Under the pieces are notes generated by a model, which was not told the DNA's origin, did no database searches, and worked only from the letters and a program-made list of their open reading frames with translations. From Orientallactaga sibirica (taxonomy: Eukaryota > Chordata > Mammalia > Rodentia > Dipodidae), in assembly GCA_036365145.1 (NCBI GenBank), contig JAEOAD010000030.1, forward strand, positions 12,121,001-12,185,000: a stretch of 64,000 bases of DNA, read 5' to 3'. The first letter of the stretch is position 1; every line of letters begins with the position of its first letter. This document shows positions 46,904 through 59,022 of this stretch, piece after piece. The position numbers were made by a program, and so were the translations under genes.

Positions 46904-47215
46904 CAGGTTGACTATCCCTAACCTAAAAATCTGAAGTTAAAGATGTGCGAAAGTCCAAAAGGTTTTGAAGCTGACATGATACCATGTGGAAAAATCCATA
47001 CCTGACTTCATGTGACAGGTCTCAGTCAAAATACAGGCACTATGAGCATATTGTACAAAATATTCTTTGGTCTACTATAGAAGATGTATATAAAATATAG
47101 TTTGTTTTTAATAAATCCCATTCTTCAAGAAAACTGATAATATATATGCAAACATTTCAAAATCGTAAAACAATCCAACTTTATTTCTGATTATATCAGG
47201 GGAGGGTTATTGGTA
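46904..47215. mobile_element. Old DNA-transposon-like fragment (Tigger/MER type suspected)
   Basis: It begins 'acaggttgactatccctaac' and has 'ccaaaaggttttgaagctga' and 'gacttcatgtgacaggtctc'. This resembles the ends and body of an old mammalian non-autonomous Tc1/mariner-type repeat that I know from human DNA. The right end is too decayed to confirm an inverted repeat. Confidence 0.4.
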
Positions 47216-48185
47216 AGTTAACAAACATTTCCCTTCTTAGACCTTAGAAGCATGGAAGCTTTGATCCCTTGCTAACAACCCACATGCGCGGGATGTGTAA
47301 CAGGTATAGCGCTTCTATTTAAGATGGAAATAGCCTCAAGAAGCTATCCTTCCCACTTTAACTAGAAGAAAAAGACAGGTAATCTACAAAATTGCAGTCA
47401 CAGTTCTCTTGAACTTGTAAAGTACCCAAGTGACCCAAACTCTGAAGTGGCAATTCCATGGGGAAGATGGGCATCACAGACTGTTTCCCTTCAGGAGAGT
47501 GGGGAACAAGCATGCAGCTGTCCTTCGAGCCAGTTGGAAGGAGACAAGCAAATGTTCAGAAAAGACTTAGAGACGGAGGGCAAGCTGCTGCGGCAGGTAC
47601 ATTAGGACAGTGAGGAGCCTCAAGGAGACATTGGGAGACTTTTCACATATCCACTGGCTAGTTTCCAACTTTTTGCTGCTATGTTCATCAACAAGATTTA
47701 AGGCAAGTCAGCAAAGCCTCTGTCCATGAGGCATGCTACTTTGAGAAGAAAAGGCTGTTTTTTTCCTAGAGGAAGAGGCTGAAAAAACACTCAGATTCAG
47801 ATTCTTATGGTGTATACAAAACAAAGGTGTTTTAGTTTTAGAAAAGAGACAAGGACTGACACAACATAGATGTGTCACAAAGACACAGTAGCCATCTGCC
47901 CTTGAGCAGCCACAAACCTGGAGTAAGGGCCAAGATGTCTGGACACGTCTCACTCCTCTGCCACTTGACTTGCTAAAATTACTCCATTATTTCAGCTTCT
48001 GACTGGTGCTTCTCATTTCTTCTACCTAAACCTTACCAGGAAGGTACAGTCACCTGGTTGAAAGAGAGTCTAGGAAGAAAAGCTGTTATTGTCATTGTCG
48101 TCCTAGTAGTTCTATATTTTCTACTTCTCAAATTGCAGCAGATATTCTAGCTTTAGTCAGAAAGTGATTCAGTAAGTGGTTTGGC
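47216..48185. other. Intergenic, no gene seen
   Basis: Unique-looking sequence with no supportable feature. Confidence 0.5.
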
Positions 48186-48556
48186 AAGACAATCAGTCTC
48201 AAGTGTTAACTTGATTGGATTTAGAATAACCTAGAAGACACATGTCTATGAAGGAGTTTCTAGATTATGTTCATTGATGTAGCATTAAGTACCCTAACTG
48301 TGACTGGCAGCATTGGATGGGCTGTGGTCTATGATTAAATAAAAAGGAGAAAGCAGGTTAAGCATCAGCTTTCATATCTCTCTGCTACCTGACTTTAGAT
48401 GCAATGCAACCAGCCATCTCATGCTCCAGCCAAGCCTTCTCCACCATGATAAATAGTATCCCCAAACCACCAGCCAGAACAAACTTTCCCTTTCTTGTTG
48501 CTTTTGTTGAGCATTTTGTTACAGTGATGAGAAAAGGAACTAATAAGAGTTGGAAT
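48186..48556 (+). mobile_element. Dispersed rodent repeat, LTR-like
   Basis: It starts 'cagtctcaagtgttaacttg' and ends 'gttacagtgatgagaaaagg aactaataag', with 'gatgcaatgcaaccagccat' and 'ccttctccaccatgataaat' in between. This is a pattern common in rodent genomes. It may be the opposite orientation of the family at 45020-45515. Family name uncertain. Confidence 0.5.
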
Positions 48557-48885
48557 AGCAGTTGATAAGTCAGTCCATCATACCACAGATCTACCATAGA
48601 ACCAGAAACCATTATATCAGATACCCTGTTGGTTATTTTCCTAGTGACACAACAATTTTACCAAGATAAGATCTGTATGATAGCTTATTTTTGCTTGTTT
48701 AATGTGTCATTCTACCTAACTCATTTATAAGCCTTGTTTTGTGTTGGCCTCATTTTGGGGGTGCCCATGTTATATTTGCATCTAGCATGCAGTTGGTATT
48801 TAGTAAATACTAGTGAATAAATTATTGGAATCTGAGAATTGGATAAATACAAAATCAAATAAGTACAAATCAATTACTATCCTTG

Positions 48886-49113
48886 AGGCTGGAGAAATGG
48901 CTCAGTGGTTAAAGGTGCTTCCTTATGAAGCCTGATGCCCAGGATTCAATTCCCCAGTACCCACACAAAGCCAGATGCACAAAAGGCTGCATGTGTCTAG
49001 AGGCTGCTTGCAGAGACTGGGGGTCTTGTTTCTCATTCTCTCTCTCTCTTTCTGTCTCCCCTTTCTGTCTCTTTCTGCTTGCAACTAAATAAATAAAAAT
49101 ATTTTTAAAAATA
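48886..49113 (+). mobile_element. tRNA-derived SINE, short subfamily
   Basis: AGGCTGGAGAAATGGCTCAG head, 'gattcaattccccagtaccc', TC tail, A-rich end. Flanks 'ttactatccttg' and 'ttattgtccttg' are near-duplicates. Confidence 0.9.
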
Positions 49114-50408
49114 AATTATTGTCCTTGCCATGGAAAAGCACAGAAACCCTTCCATTCACCTTTCTGAGATCCATAGGAGGAAAGTGCTGGAAGGAGATTC
49201 AGGTGATGGATGCCTCTGTCAACTTGTTTCAAATACAGCAGTTTTGATCATGGAGCTACCAGCATGCATGTGGCTCACCTCCACCACCACCAAAAACAAA
49301 ATAATAATAAAGAACAAATATTTAAAACATCCCAAGCCTTGCTGCAGGTATGAACTGTGTGTCACAGACCAGTCACTACCCTAAAAGTGCAAGACACCAG
49401 CTAGAACCATGTTTGGAAGTGCATGCTGGCCTGCAGAGATTGCTTGGTATATCTCCAGCAGGCATTGCTTAAATTCCTGGAACCTGTGCCAGCTTGCCTT
49501 CCAAGCTGATTCACAGGCAACAGAAAAGGAAACAGGAATAAAAAAAATCCAAGGTCTTAGGGTGCATTTTTTGGTTCTCTTTCTGCAGCTAAAACAATGT
49601 TAGAAGCTTAAGAGGGGATCACTGAATGAGAGCCAGGAAGAGTGATTAGTAAGAAGCATTCTGAGAGCTGAGGGATTGCTCTTGGTCAGAGCAGCAGAAG
49701 AATCCAGTGCTCTGTGGGTATTCCTCCATCTAGCACAGGAGCCCCCTCTGCTGTCACCTGCCTTCTCCGTGAAGAGTCTGAAGGGGCCTGTCTCTCAGTC
49801 AAAGCAGGATGTTTCAGGGAAGACAGAAGGATAGAAAAGACACTGTTTTGCTTGGCTGCCCTGTGAGAAGAGTATAACTGTGGATACAGAGAAAGTTCAG
49901 CATGGATGGAAGAAAGTTCCTTTCAAATGATTAGTGTGTCAGATTCCAATATTTCAAAGGCAAGCCAGCACTAAACAAGCAAATGGACAATGAGTAAATT
50001 ATGTTGTTCTATACTTCTAAGTAACTCTCAGCTTTCTGCCCTCATTTTCTTTGGGCGTGGCATTCTTTCTTGGGACTTTCTGTTGTATAGCTATTATTTG
50101 GCCAAATCAATATATTTTTAGCTCATTTTCCTCCATAAGAAATATAGACACCTTCCTGGAGGAAGGTAAAGTTGGAGAACATTTCCTTACACATATTTCC
50201 TTTTGCACTACAGATGGTTCCTAAGGAACACAATCTTTTCACAAATGTACTTTCACATGCATTCTTTCAGGTATTTGTCCATTTCCTGTTAATTTTAATG
50301 TTTGGTGTAACCCAGACCTTGAAGTTGTGTGTTTCATTGTCCAAAGATAAAGAAATTCAGGAATACCAGATCCAAGTAGACTGTGTTGTTATAATGTAAT
50401 GATGACAT
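49114..50408. other. Intergenic, no gene seen
   Basis: Unique-looking sequence; the 75-84-codon ORFs have no recognisable domain. Confidence 0.5.
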
Positions 50409-50478
50409 CAGAGGCTGGGGAGATATCTCAGTAAATTAAAGTCTTGCCTTGCAAGCATAAGGACCCAAGTTATCCATA
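50409..50478 (+). mobile_element. SINE head fragment
   Basis: 'gaggctggggagatatctca' to 'gcataaggacccaagtt' is a diverged tRNA-like head cut off at L1 sequence. Confidence 0.55.
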
Positions 50479-51844
50479 TAGCCTGTGTGGCACTATTGCA
50501 TAGATGTGTACCTCTTGACAAGCTGATTGATTTTATAGCTTTCAGTATCTGCTTGTTCACGCTGTTGGTGACTACCATCCCCGTGCAACTATCATAGCAC
50601 TATCAAGAACTATGAGGGCTAGCCAAGAGGGAGCTAGCTTCCCTCTCAGTTTCAGCATGATCTCTCCATATCATGTGACAGCATTCCATGGTGTCTTCAG
50701 CAATAGTGTCTTATCATTTAGCTCTGGTAGGTAACCAAGTGCTTTGAAATGGTCTGCATTGCTTTCGGGGCTTCATGGGTCTCCCTGACCAACAGCTCAC
50801 TGTGGGAAGTAACCTAATGCTGCCTCTGAGATTTACCAGCCAGAACCAATGGTTTTAAGATTACATTTTCTCCACCTTCTACAGGGTATTTCTGCCTACC
50901 CTCTTCCTCCCCTCCATCCCTTATTAAGGGTTATAACTTGTAGATTGCTATTCAGAATTAAGGTTTCTATGATATCGATTCATGCTATCATTAGTTGTGT
51001 ATAATTTCCCTCTTCCTTCCTCCTACTGCCCAAAATCCTTTCACCCACTGTATTTTGTCCCTCACCTAGCCTGTCAAGTATCCCCTCCTCTTATCCCTAC
51101 TCATTTCCTCTTTCTCCTAGTCCCATTCTAGTTCTAGGCAAATACTTCTGATGCTTATTACAGTTTATAATCATCTCAAGCTGATTCAAGTTTGAAATCA
51201 CATATGAGAGAGAACATGCAGCATTTGTCTTTCTGATCCTGTGTGGACTTGCTTAGAATGACTTTTTCTAAGTCCATCTATTTTTCCCATGAGTTTCATT
51301 ATTTTATTTTTCTTTACCTCTGAGGAGAATTCTATTGTGTAAATGTGCTGCATCTTCATTATCTTTTCATCAGTTGATGGGCATCTTGGATGTTTCCAAT
51401 TCCTAGCTATTGTCAACAGAGCAGCAAGCAACAAATATGGCTGAGGAGGGATCTCTATAGTAAAGTGTCTAGTCTTTAGGGTATATGGCCAGCTGAGGTA
51501 TAGCTAGCTCAGATGATAGGTTTATTTTCATCTTTTTCAGAAGTCTCATACTAAGTTCCATAGCAACTGTACAAGTTTGCACACCCACTAGCAGTGGATG
51601 AGTGTTCCTCTTTCCCCACAACGTCACCACCATTTATTGTCATTCAATATTTTGATGATTGCCATCCTGACTGGAGTAAGAATGGAATCTCAAAATTATT
51701 TGAATTTGCTTCCTTGATGATTAAAGATGATGGGCTATTATTGTTATATATTATTAAAATATGAATAATAATTTATTATATTCCATATCTATTTATTATT
51801 ATTAGCTATTTTTATTTCTTTATGTGAGAAGTCTCTATTTAATT

Positions 51845-52125
51845 TTTATTATTTTTTTATTATTTTATTTATTTTTGGAGAGAGAGACAGAGAGAGACAG
51901 ACAGAGAGGGAGACAGATAGAGATGAGCGTGCCAGCAGTCTCTCAGCTGCTGTGAACGAAATCCAGACGTGTGCACCCCCTTGTTGTCAAGTGTGGCATT
52001 GCACCCTTGTGTCACTTTGCATCTGGCTAAACGTGGGACCTGGAGATTGGAAACTCTGGAGATTGGAACCAGCATTCTTAGGCTTAGCAGGCAGGCTCCT
52101 TAACCACTAAGCCATCTCTCCAGCC
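51845..52125 (-). mobile_element. tRNA-derived SINE, long subfamily, inside L1-6
   Basis: Reverse of the 1563 copy: GAGAGACAG tail, then the duplicated B-box region (two 'tctggagattgg' type copies at about 52037-52068), and 'ccactaagccatctctccag' at the right end. Perfect 20-bp target-site duplications TGAGAAGTCTCTATTTAATT at 51825-51844 and 52126-52145. Confidence 0.96.
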
Positions 52126-52418
52126 TGAGAAGTCTCTATTTAATTCCCTGCCCCACTTTTTGATTAGGCTGCTTGATTTTTTTTTTTTTTTATTGCTTAG
52201 GTTTTTGAGTTCTTTGTAGATTCTATATATTAGGCCTCTGTTGGAGGCATACCTGCAAAAATTTTCTTCCATTCTATAGGTTGTCTACTGACTCTGTTGA
52301 TGGCTTGCTTACATATACAATAATGTTTTTAGTTTCATTAGATCTCACTGGTTGAGTGTTTGTCTAATTTCCTGGGGTATTATTCAGAAAGTCTTTCTCT
52401 ATGCCTATATTTTATACT

Positions 52419-52640
52419 GATTGAGTGCAATTCCAATAAATATTTCAGAAACATTCTTCACAGAGTTAAAAACAAAAGGTCTTAGAATGCATATAAAAGA
52501 ACAGAAGGACTCAGATGCCAAAAACATCCTCAGCATAAGGAATGCTTCTGGTGGTATTGCCATACTTGATTTGGCATACTATAAAACCATACTAATAAAA
52601 ACAACATGGTACTGGCACGAACAACATAAAGACAAGTAAG
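52419..52640 (+). pseudogene. Inverted ORF2 segment of L1-6
   Basis: A 72-codon ORF corresponds to the ORF2 segment after the reverse-transcriptase core ([25 protein letters not shown]). It lies in opposite orientation to the rest of L1-6. Confidence 0.85.
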
Positions 52641-53109
52641 TAGTACTGGGCAAGGGTGGGAAAGTGAGCAGGAAACAAAGAAAGAAGACAGATGGATGAG
52701 GTCAGTTACTCACTTACTTACCAGTTCATTCATTGACTGAAAAAGTGTATATTTAGAATAAACTAGTAGAAAAATGTGTGGAATATACAAATATCAGAGA
52801 ACAGAAAAGAAGAAAAACCAAAGAGATAAGTTCTGGCCAGGAACTCTAAGCTTAAGATCAATCAGATCGACATATTTACTGCACATATACAATGATTAAG
52901 AGATAGGTTCTTATAGAAAACATAGGCAGAGAGAGGTCCAGTCAAGATGGCATCAGCATAACCTCGCCTCACCTTACAGGGAAGTAAAAGCAAGATTTTT
53001 AAGCTTTTAAAAGATTTCTTAAAGGGTTTTCTGGCCCTTGCATGCTGCCAGAGGGAGGGGGTTGATGAAAAAATAGGGACTCCACTGACTCCCATGCTCT
53101 AGGACAGAG

Positions 53110-53420
53110 GCCACTGCTGGTTAGGTCCTCCTGGGTGGGGTGACCCAAACCTCTGGCCAGATGCCCGCCATTACTGGCCAGAGCCTGGGGCCACCTGCCT
53201 GCAGGTGCTGCAGACCCTGCCTGTCTGAGTGACCACTTGGATGCCCACCATTACCGGCCAGAGCCTGGGGCCATCCGCCCGCAGGTGCTGCAGACCCTGC
53301 CTGTCTGAGTGACTGGTGGGATGCCTGCCATTACTGGCCAGATCCTGGGGCCACCCGCCCAGAGGCACAGTAGACCCTGCCAGTCTGAGTGACCAGTCAG
53401 ATCCCTCCCTCAGCTGGCCA
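53110..53420 (+). promoter_or_regulatory. L1-7 promoter monomers (about three and a half copies)
   Basis: Same 80-bp unit as in L1-1: 'gtctgagtgacc' type phrases near 53221, 53302 and 53382. Fewer copies than L1-1 (about seven). Promoter function is inferred from position. Confidence 0.7.
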
Positions 53421-53647
53421 GTCCTGGGGAGGCCCTCCTGAGCCACATCAGATCCCAGGGGGCCTGCCTGACTCTCATCCCTAGTCAGACCCCTCCCTCA
53501 CTGGCCAGATCCCCATCACTGGTCAGGTGCCCCCTAGCCTTACTGACCCCCATCAGTCAGGTGCCACCACTCCCCCTCCCTGGGCAGATCAGGGATTCAG
53601 GGAAGTAGGCCAGTGTTCCCGTCCAACCCTGCCTGAGCTCAACTAGG

Positions 53648-54779
53648 GTGGCTGTGGTCCCCTACCCCTCCCACCTCCATAAGGAACACAGGCCAGCAGG
53701 CCAGTGTCCCCCACCCCAGCCTATCAGAAATCCAGGGACCACTGCCCTGACAATCACCACTGCGTCCCACCCCACCCCAGGACAGCAGACTAGCATTTCA
53801 TACACAAGGTTTCTGAACCATTGTGATGGGAAGACTACAGCAAAAAGGAATAGCATGAAAAACCAGATGCAAGTGAATCCAGCTAGACTATCCAGTCCTA
53901 CAAAGGATGTCTCAAATCAAAGCACAGAAGAGACAACAGAATCAGATCCCCAAAATGAAGAGACAAGCTATGCAACCCTGGCCAAGCAAATAGCACAACT
54001 CTTAGAAACTCAACAAAGAGCCAACATTTGTATGAATGTTATCCTTGCTAGATTAGACCTAATAGAAAGGAACCAGGAAGGGCTCCAAAGACAGTTAAAT
54101 GATCTGAAGGAGAATAAAAAAAAGCGGTCCTCAATAACCAGCTGGCTAAGTTCAATGAAGACATGAATAAATGCAAGGATGAACTCCAAGAAGCATTAAG
54201 CATTAAGAAAGAATTAAGAAAATGACACAAAAAGGGAACTAGACAGAGGAATGGAAACTATACATTAAAAAAACATAGAAAATATGAACCAAATTGAATA
54301 AGCCCAAAACTCTATAGACGCTCTTAAGAACAGAGTAAGTCAAGCGGAAGACAGAAACTCAGAACTGGAAGACAAAACAGAAGAAACAGTTCATGAGTCC
54401 AAAAATTTCAACAAGTTCAAAAATTTCTTTGAACAGAACATGAGACAAATCTGGGACACCCTTAATCATCCAAACATTTAGGATCATGGGTATACCAGAG
54501 AGGAAAGAAACACAGACCAAAGGAATGGAAAGCTTATTCAACAAAATAATTGAAGAAAACTTTCCCGCTCTCTCAAAAGAAAATCCCATCAAATTACAAG
54601 AAGCTAGCAGAACTACAAACAGACTGGACCAGAGGAGAAATTCTCCAAGACACATTATCTTTAAAACTCTAAACATCAAACACAAAGAGAAAATCCTAAA
54701 AGCAGCCAGGGGAAAACAACACATTACATATAAAGGGAACCCCATTAGAATTACCTCAGACTTCTCAATGAAACCCTAA
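53648..54779 (+). pseudogene. L1 ORF1, frameshifted, with in-frame N-terminal extension
   Basis: The usual start is probably the Met at 53852 (MKNQMQVNPARL), but the frame is open back to an ATG at 53648, adding 68 residues (MAVVPYPSHLHKEHRPAGQ...). The coiled-coil region runs to 54166, where the frame breaks. The second half (54486-54779) carries the RNA-binding end: NKIIEENFPALSKE, SPRHIIFK, ILKAARGKQHITYKG and PIRITSDFS. This is the usual ORF1p order with at least one frameshift. Confidence 0.9.
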
Positions 54780-55073
54780 AAGCCAAAAGAGCCTGGAATG
54801 GAACACTGCAAACTCTAAGAACCCATGGTTTCCAGCCCCAACTACTCCACCCAGCAAAAGTATCCCATAATAGATGGTGAAAGAAAAATGTTCCATGATA
54901 AAACTCATCTTTACAAATATATGAACACAAATCCAAACCTACAGAAAGGAATTCAGGGAATTCTGCACACAGAAGATACAAATAACCAACCTCAAGAGCG
55001 ATCAAGAAGCAGTCCACATTAACCCCCCCCCCAAAAAAAAAACAAACCCATAAATACCACAACCCACCACAAT

Positions 55074-58000
55074 ATGGCAGGTATTAAATCAAACCTCAAA
55101 GTTATATCTCTGAATATTAATGGCCTTAAATCACCCATCAAAAGACATAAGCTACCAGGGTGGATCAGAAACCTGGACCCCTCAATCTGCTGTCTTCAAG
55201 AAACTCATCTCACCACTAAAGACAGACACCTCCTCAGGGTGAAATGGTGGAAAATGATATTCCAAGCAAACACAAATATTAAAAAAGCAGGCATAGCTAT
55301 ACTTATATCTGATAAAGTAGACGTCAAACCAAAAGTAACCAAAAAAGACAAAGAAGACCACTTCTTAATTATCAAAGGAACAACCCAACAAGAGGATATC
55401 ACAATCATCAATATTTATGCACCAAACACAGGCACAGCACAATTCATAAAGCAAAATCTACATGGCAACAAAACAGAAATAAACACCAACACCATCATAG
55501 TCAGGGACTTCAATACTCCACTATCAACAAATGGATAGATCATCCAAACAGAAAATTAATAGGGAAGTAAGAGAGCTCAACGACACCATAGAGCAACTAG
55601 ACCTAACAGACATGTATAAAACATTCCACCCAAAATCTACAGATTACACATTCTTCTCAGCAGCCCACAGAACCTTCTCTAAAATAGATCATGTACTGGA
55701 CCACAAAACCTGCCTCCATATTTTCAAGAAAATTGATGTAATTTCCTGCATGATATCAGACAACAATGCTGTAATGCTAGAAATCAACAACAAAAAGTAC
55801 ACCAGGAATCTCTCTACCTCCTGAAAATTGAACAACACACTTTTAAACAATAAATGGGTTGTGGATGAAATAAAAGAATGAAATTGCAAAATTTCTAGAA
55901 TTCAATGACAATGAGAACATATCATACCAAAACTTATGGGACACAATGAAGGCAGTCATTAGGGGAAAAACATAGCACTAAATGCCCTCATAACAAAAAC
56001 AGAGAGATCCCAAATCAATAACCTAACCATCCACCTAAAGGCATTGGAAAACAAGAAGAAACCAACCTGAAAAGCTCCAGATGGAAAGAAATAATTAACA
56101 TCAGAGCAGAAATTAATGAATTGGAAACTAAGAGGACAATTAAGAAAATTGATGAAACAAAGAGCTAGTTCTTTGAAAAAATTAACAAGATTGATACACC
56201 CCTGGCCAATTTGATCAAGCGAGAAAAAGAAACACTTCAAGTCAACAAAATTAGAAATGAAAAGGGAGAGATCACAACAGACATGAGTGAAATAGGAAGA
56301 GTTATTAGGACTTATTTCAAAAACCTCTACTCCATAAAACAGGAGAATATGGAGAAAATGGATGAACTCCTAGACACATACCGCCTACCAAAGCTAAGCC
56401 CAGAGCAGATTAATCTCCTAAACAAACCCATCACACCCTTCAAGATTGAAGAGGTAATGAAACACCTCCCCTAAAAGAAGAGTCCAGGACCAGACCGTTT
56501 CTCAGTGGAATTCTACCAAACCTTCATGGAAGAATTGAACCCAATTCTTCTCAAACTATGTCACACAATAAGAGAACGGGGAGAGATCCCTAACTCCTTT
56601 TATGAAGCTAGTATCATCTTAATTCCAAAACCAGGCAGGGATGCCACAAGAAAGGCCCATTTCTCTGATGAACATAGACGCAAAGATCCTGAACAAAATT
56701 CTTGCAAACCGAATTCAACAGTACATCAAAAGCATTATCCACCTTGATCAAGTAGGCTTCATCCCTGGAATGCAGGGGTGGTTCAACATACGGAAATCTG
56801 TCAATGTAATACACCACATAAACAAGCTGAAACACAAAAACCACATGATCATTTTGATAGATGCAGAAAAGGCCTTTGACAAAATACAACATCACTTCAT
56901 GATCAAAACATTGGAGAGAATAGGCATGGATGGCCCATACCTCAACATAATAAAGGCTATATATAAAGCCCCTAAAGCCCAAGTAATTCCTAATGGGGAG
57001 AGACTGAAGGAATTCCCATTGAGGTTAGGAACAAGGCATGGGTGTCCACTCTCACCTCTGCTCTTCTACATAGTGCTAGAAGTATTAGCTCAAACAATAG
57101 ACAGGACAAAGAAATCAAAGGGATACAAATTAGAAAGGAAGAAGTTAGCCCTATTTGCAGATGACATGATTCTATACGTAAGTGACCTGAGAACTTCCAT
57201 CTCAAAACTCTTAAAGGTGATTAGCGCATTCAGCAAAGTAGCAGGATACAAAATCAATGCAGAGAAATCAGCAGCCTTTCTGTGTGCAAAGGACAAAGAG
57301 ACAGGAAAAGAAATAACTAACATCGTCCCATATTCAATTGCAACAAAGAAAATAAAATACCTTGGAATAACATTAACCAAGGAAGTGAAAGACCTATAGA
57401 ATGAAAACATAAAAACTCTCAAAAAAAAAAAAACTGAGGAGGGCCTGCAAAAATAGAAAGACCTCCCATGCTCCTGGATTGGTAGAATTAACATTGTGAA
57501 AATGGCAATTTTACCAAAAGCACTATATAGATTCAATGCAATGCCAATAAAAATCCCAACTTCCTTCTTCAATGAGATAGAAAAAACTATCTCAAAATTC
57601 ATATGGAAAGGCAGAAGGCCTCAGATATCCAAGCTCATCCTCAGCAAAAGAAACACCTCTGGAGGCATCACCATACATGATCTAAAGCTATACTACAAAG
57701 CCATTGTAATAAAAACAACATGGTATTGGCATAAAAGAGGAATATAGACCAATGGAACAGAATTGAAGACTCAGACTTTGGGTCAAGTAACTACAGCTAC
57801 TTGATATTTAACAAAGGCCCTACCAATGCAGAATGGAGAAAAGGCAGCATCTTCAACAAATGGTGCTGGACAAACTGGACAACCATATGTAGGAAAATGA
57901 AACTTGACCCACACATCTCTCCATGCACAAAAATTAAGTCCAAATGGATCAAAGACCTTAATATAAAACCAGAAACTCTGCTACTACCAGAAAAAAAAAA

Positions 58001-58965
58001 AGTAGGAGGAACCTTCCGTGACATAGGAGTGGGAAAAGACTTCCTGAACAAAGCTCCAGCAGCTCAGGAAATTAAACAATCACTCAACCATTGGGATCTC
58101 ATGAAGCTGAAAAGCTTTACACTGACAAAAATACTACAACCAAAGCCAGCAGATTACCCACAGAATGGGAGAAAATTTTCACCAGTTATACAACTGATAG
58201 AGGCCTAATTGCTAGAATCTACAAAGAACTCCAAAACCTAAGCAATAAATCACCAAACAACCCACTCACAAAGTGGGGCTGAGAACTGCACAGAGAGTTC
58301 TCAGAGGAAGAAATGCAAATATTAAACACACATTTACGAAAATGTTCAACATCCGTAATCATCAGGGAAATGCAAATTAAAACAACTATGAGATTCCACC
58401 TTACCCCAGTAAGAATGGCTAACATTAAAAAAAAAAAAAAAAAAAAAAAAAACAATGAAAACAAATTCTGGTGAGGCTGTGGAGAAATAGGAACAAGCTT
58501 TCACTGCTGGTGGGAATGTAAAATGGTTCAAGCATTATGGAAAGCTATATGGAGACTCCTGAAACGGATGACCATAGGCCTGCCAACGGATCCAGTTATT
58601 CCCTTATTGGGCATTTACCCTAAAGGCTCCAAGCCTCAGATCAGAGACATTTGATCAACCATGTTTATAGCTGCTCAATTCATAATAGCAAAGAGCTGGA
58701 ATCAACCCAGGTGTCCAACACTAGATGAATGGATAACAAAGATGTGGTATATCTATACTATGGAATTCTAAGTAGCAGTAAGGAAAGATGAAATTAGGAA
58801 ATTTGAAAAAAAAAAAAAAAAAAAGGTCAAACATGGAACAGATCATCCTCAGTGAGCTCACCCAAGCACAAAAAGATAATCATCGCATGGACTCGTTTAT
58901 CTTTCTGTCCTAACCTGAATCCACGTGACATGTGGCCAAACCTAATAAACACTCTGAGGCCCATA
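55074..58965 (+). pseudogene. L1 ORF2, frameshifted endonuclease and reverse transcriptase
   Basis: Endonuclease: LNINGL, QETHL, YAPN, then RDFNTPLS (the usual Gly before Asp is Arg) and a frameshift at about 55532. It then continues to SDNNAVMLEI, where the usual catalytic His of the SDH motif is Asn. Reverse transcriptase (56211-57399): the KKSPGPD region is broken by a stop near 56473; [23 protein letters not shown] and FADDMILYV are present. C-terminal pieces lie at 57496-57747, 57801-58208 and on to about 58965. The intact catalytic FADD with a lost endonuclease His shows damage in different domains. Confidence 0.92.
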
Positions 58966-58969
58966 CACG

Positions 58970-59022
58970 AGGGAGGGTGGTATGGCAGGAGGGCAAGGGT
59001 GGGAGGCAGGACAAGGGGGGGA
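58970..59022 (+). other. G-rich tract in the L1 3' UTR
   Basis: Runs such as GGGAGGGTGG, GGAGGGCAAGGGTGGGAGG and AAGGGGGGG, on the L1 sense strand. A conserved G-rich tract in the 3' UTR is a known feature of mammalian L1s. It can form a G-quadruplex in principle. The reverse counterpart in L1-5 is at about 37060-37135. Confidence 0.75.

Larger units (their letters stand above)
50479..52640 (-). mobile_element. Old L1 with 5' inversion (L1-6)
   Basis: 50479 to about 52418 is L1 in minus orientation: 3' UTR, then the ORF2 C-terminus (51198-51434 contains CPSTDEKIMKMQHIYTIEF), then upstream ORF2 to about 52418, interrupted by a SINE. From 52419 to 52640 the strand flips: a + ORF reads AIPINISETFFTELK and [16 protein letters not shown], which belongs about 300 bp further upstream in ORF2. 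This is the twin-priming pattern: inverted 5' segment with a small deletion at the join. Confidence 0.88.

Noticed and set aside
55074..58965. Active full-length L1 ORF2
   Set aside because: Frameshift at about 55532, SDH changed to SDN, stops near 56473 and beyond.
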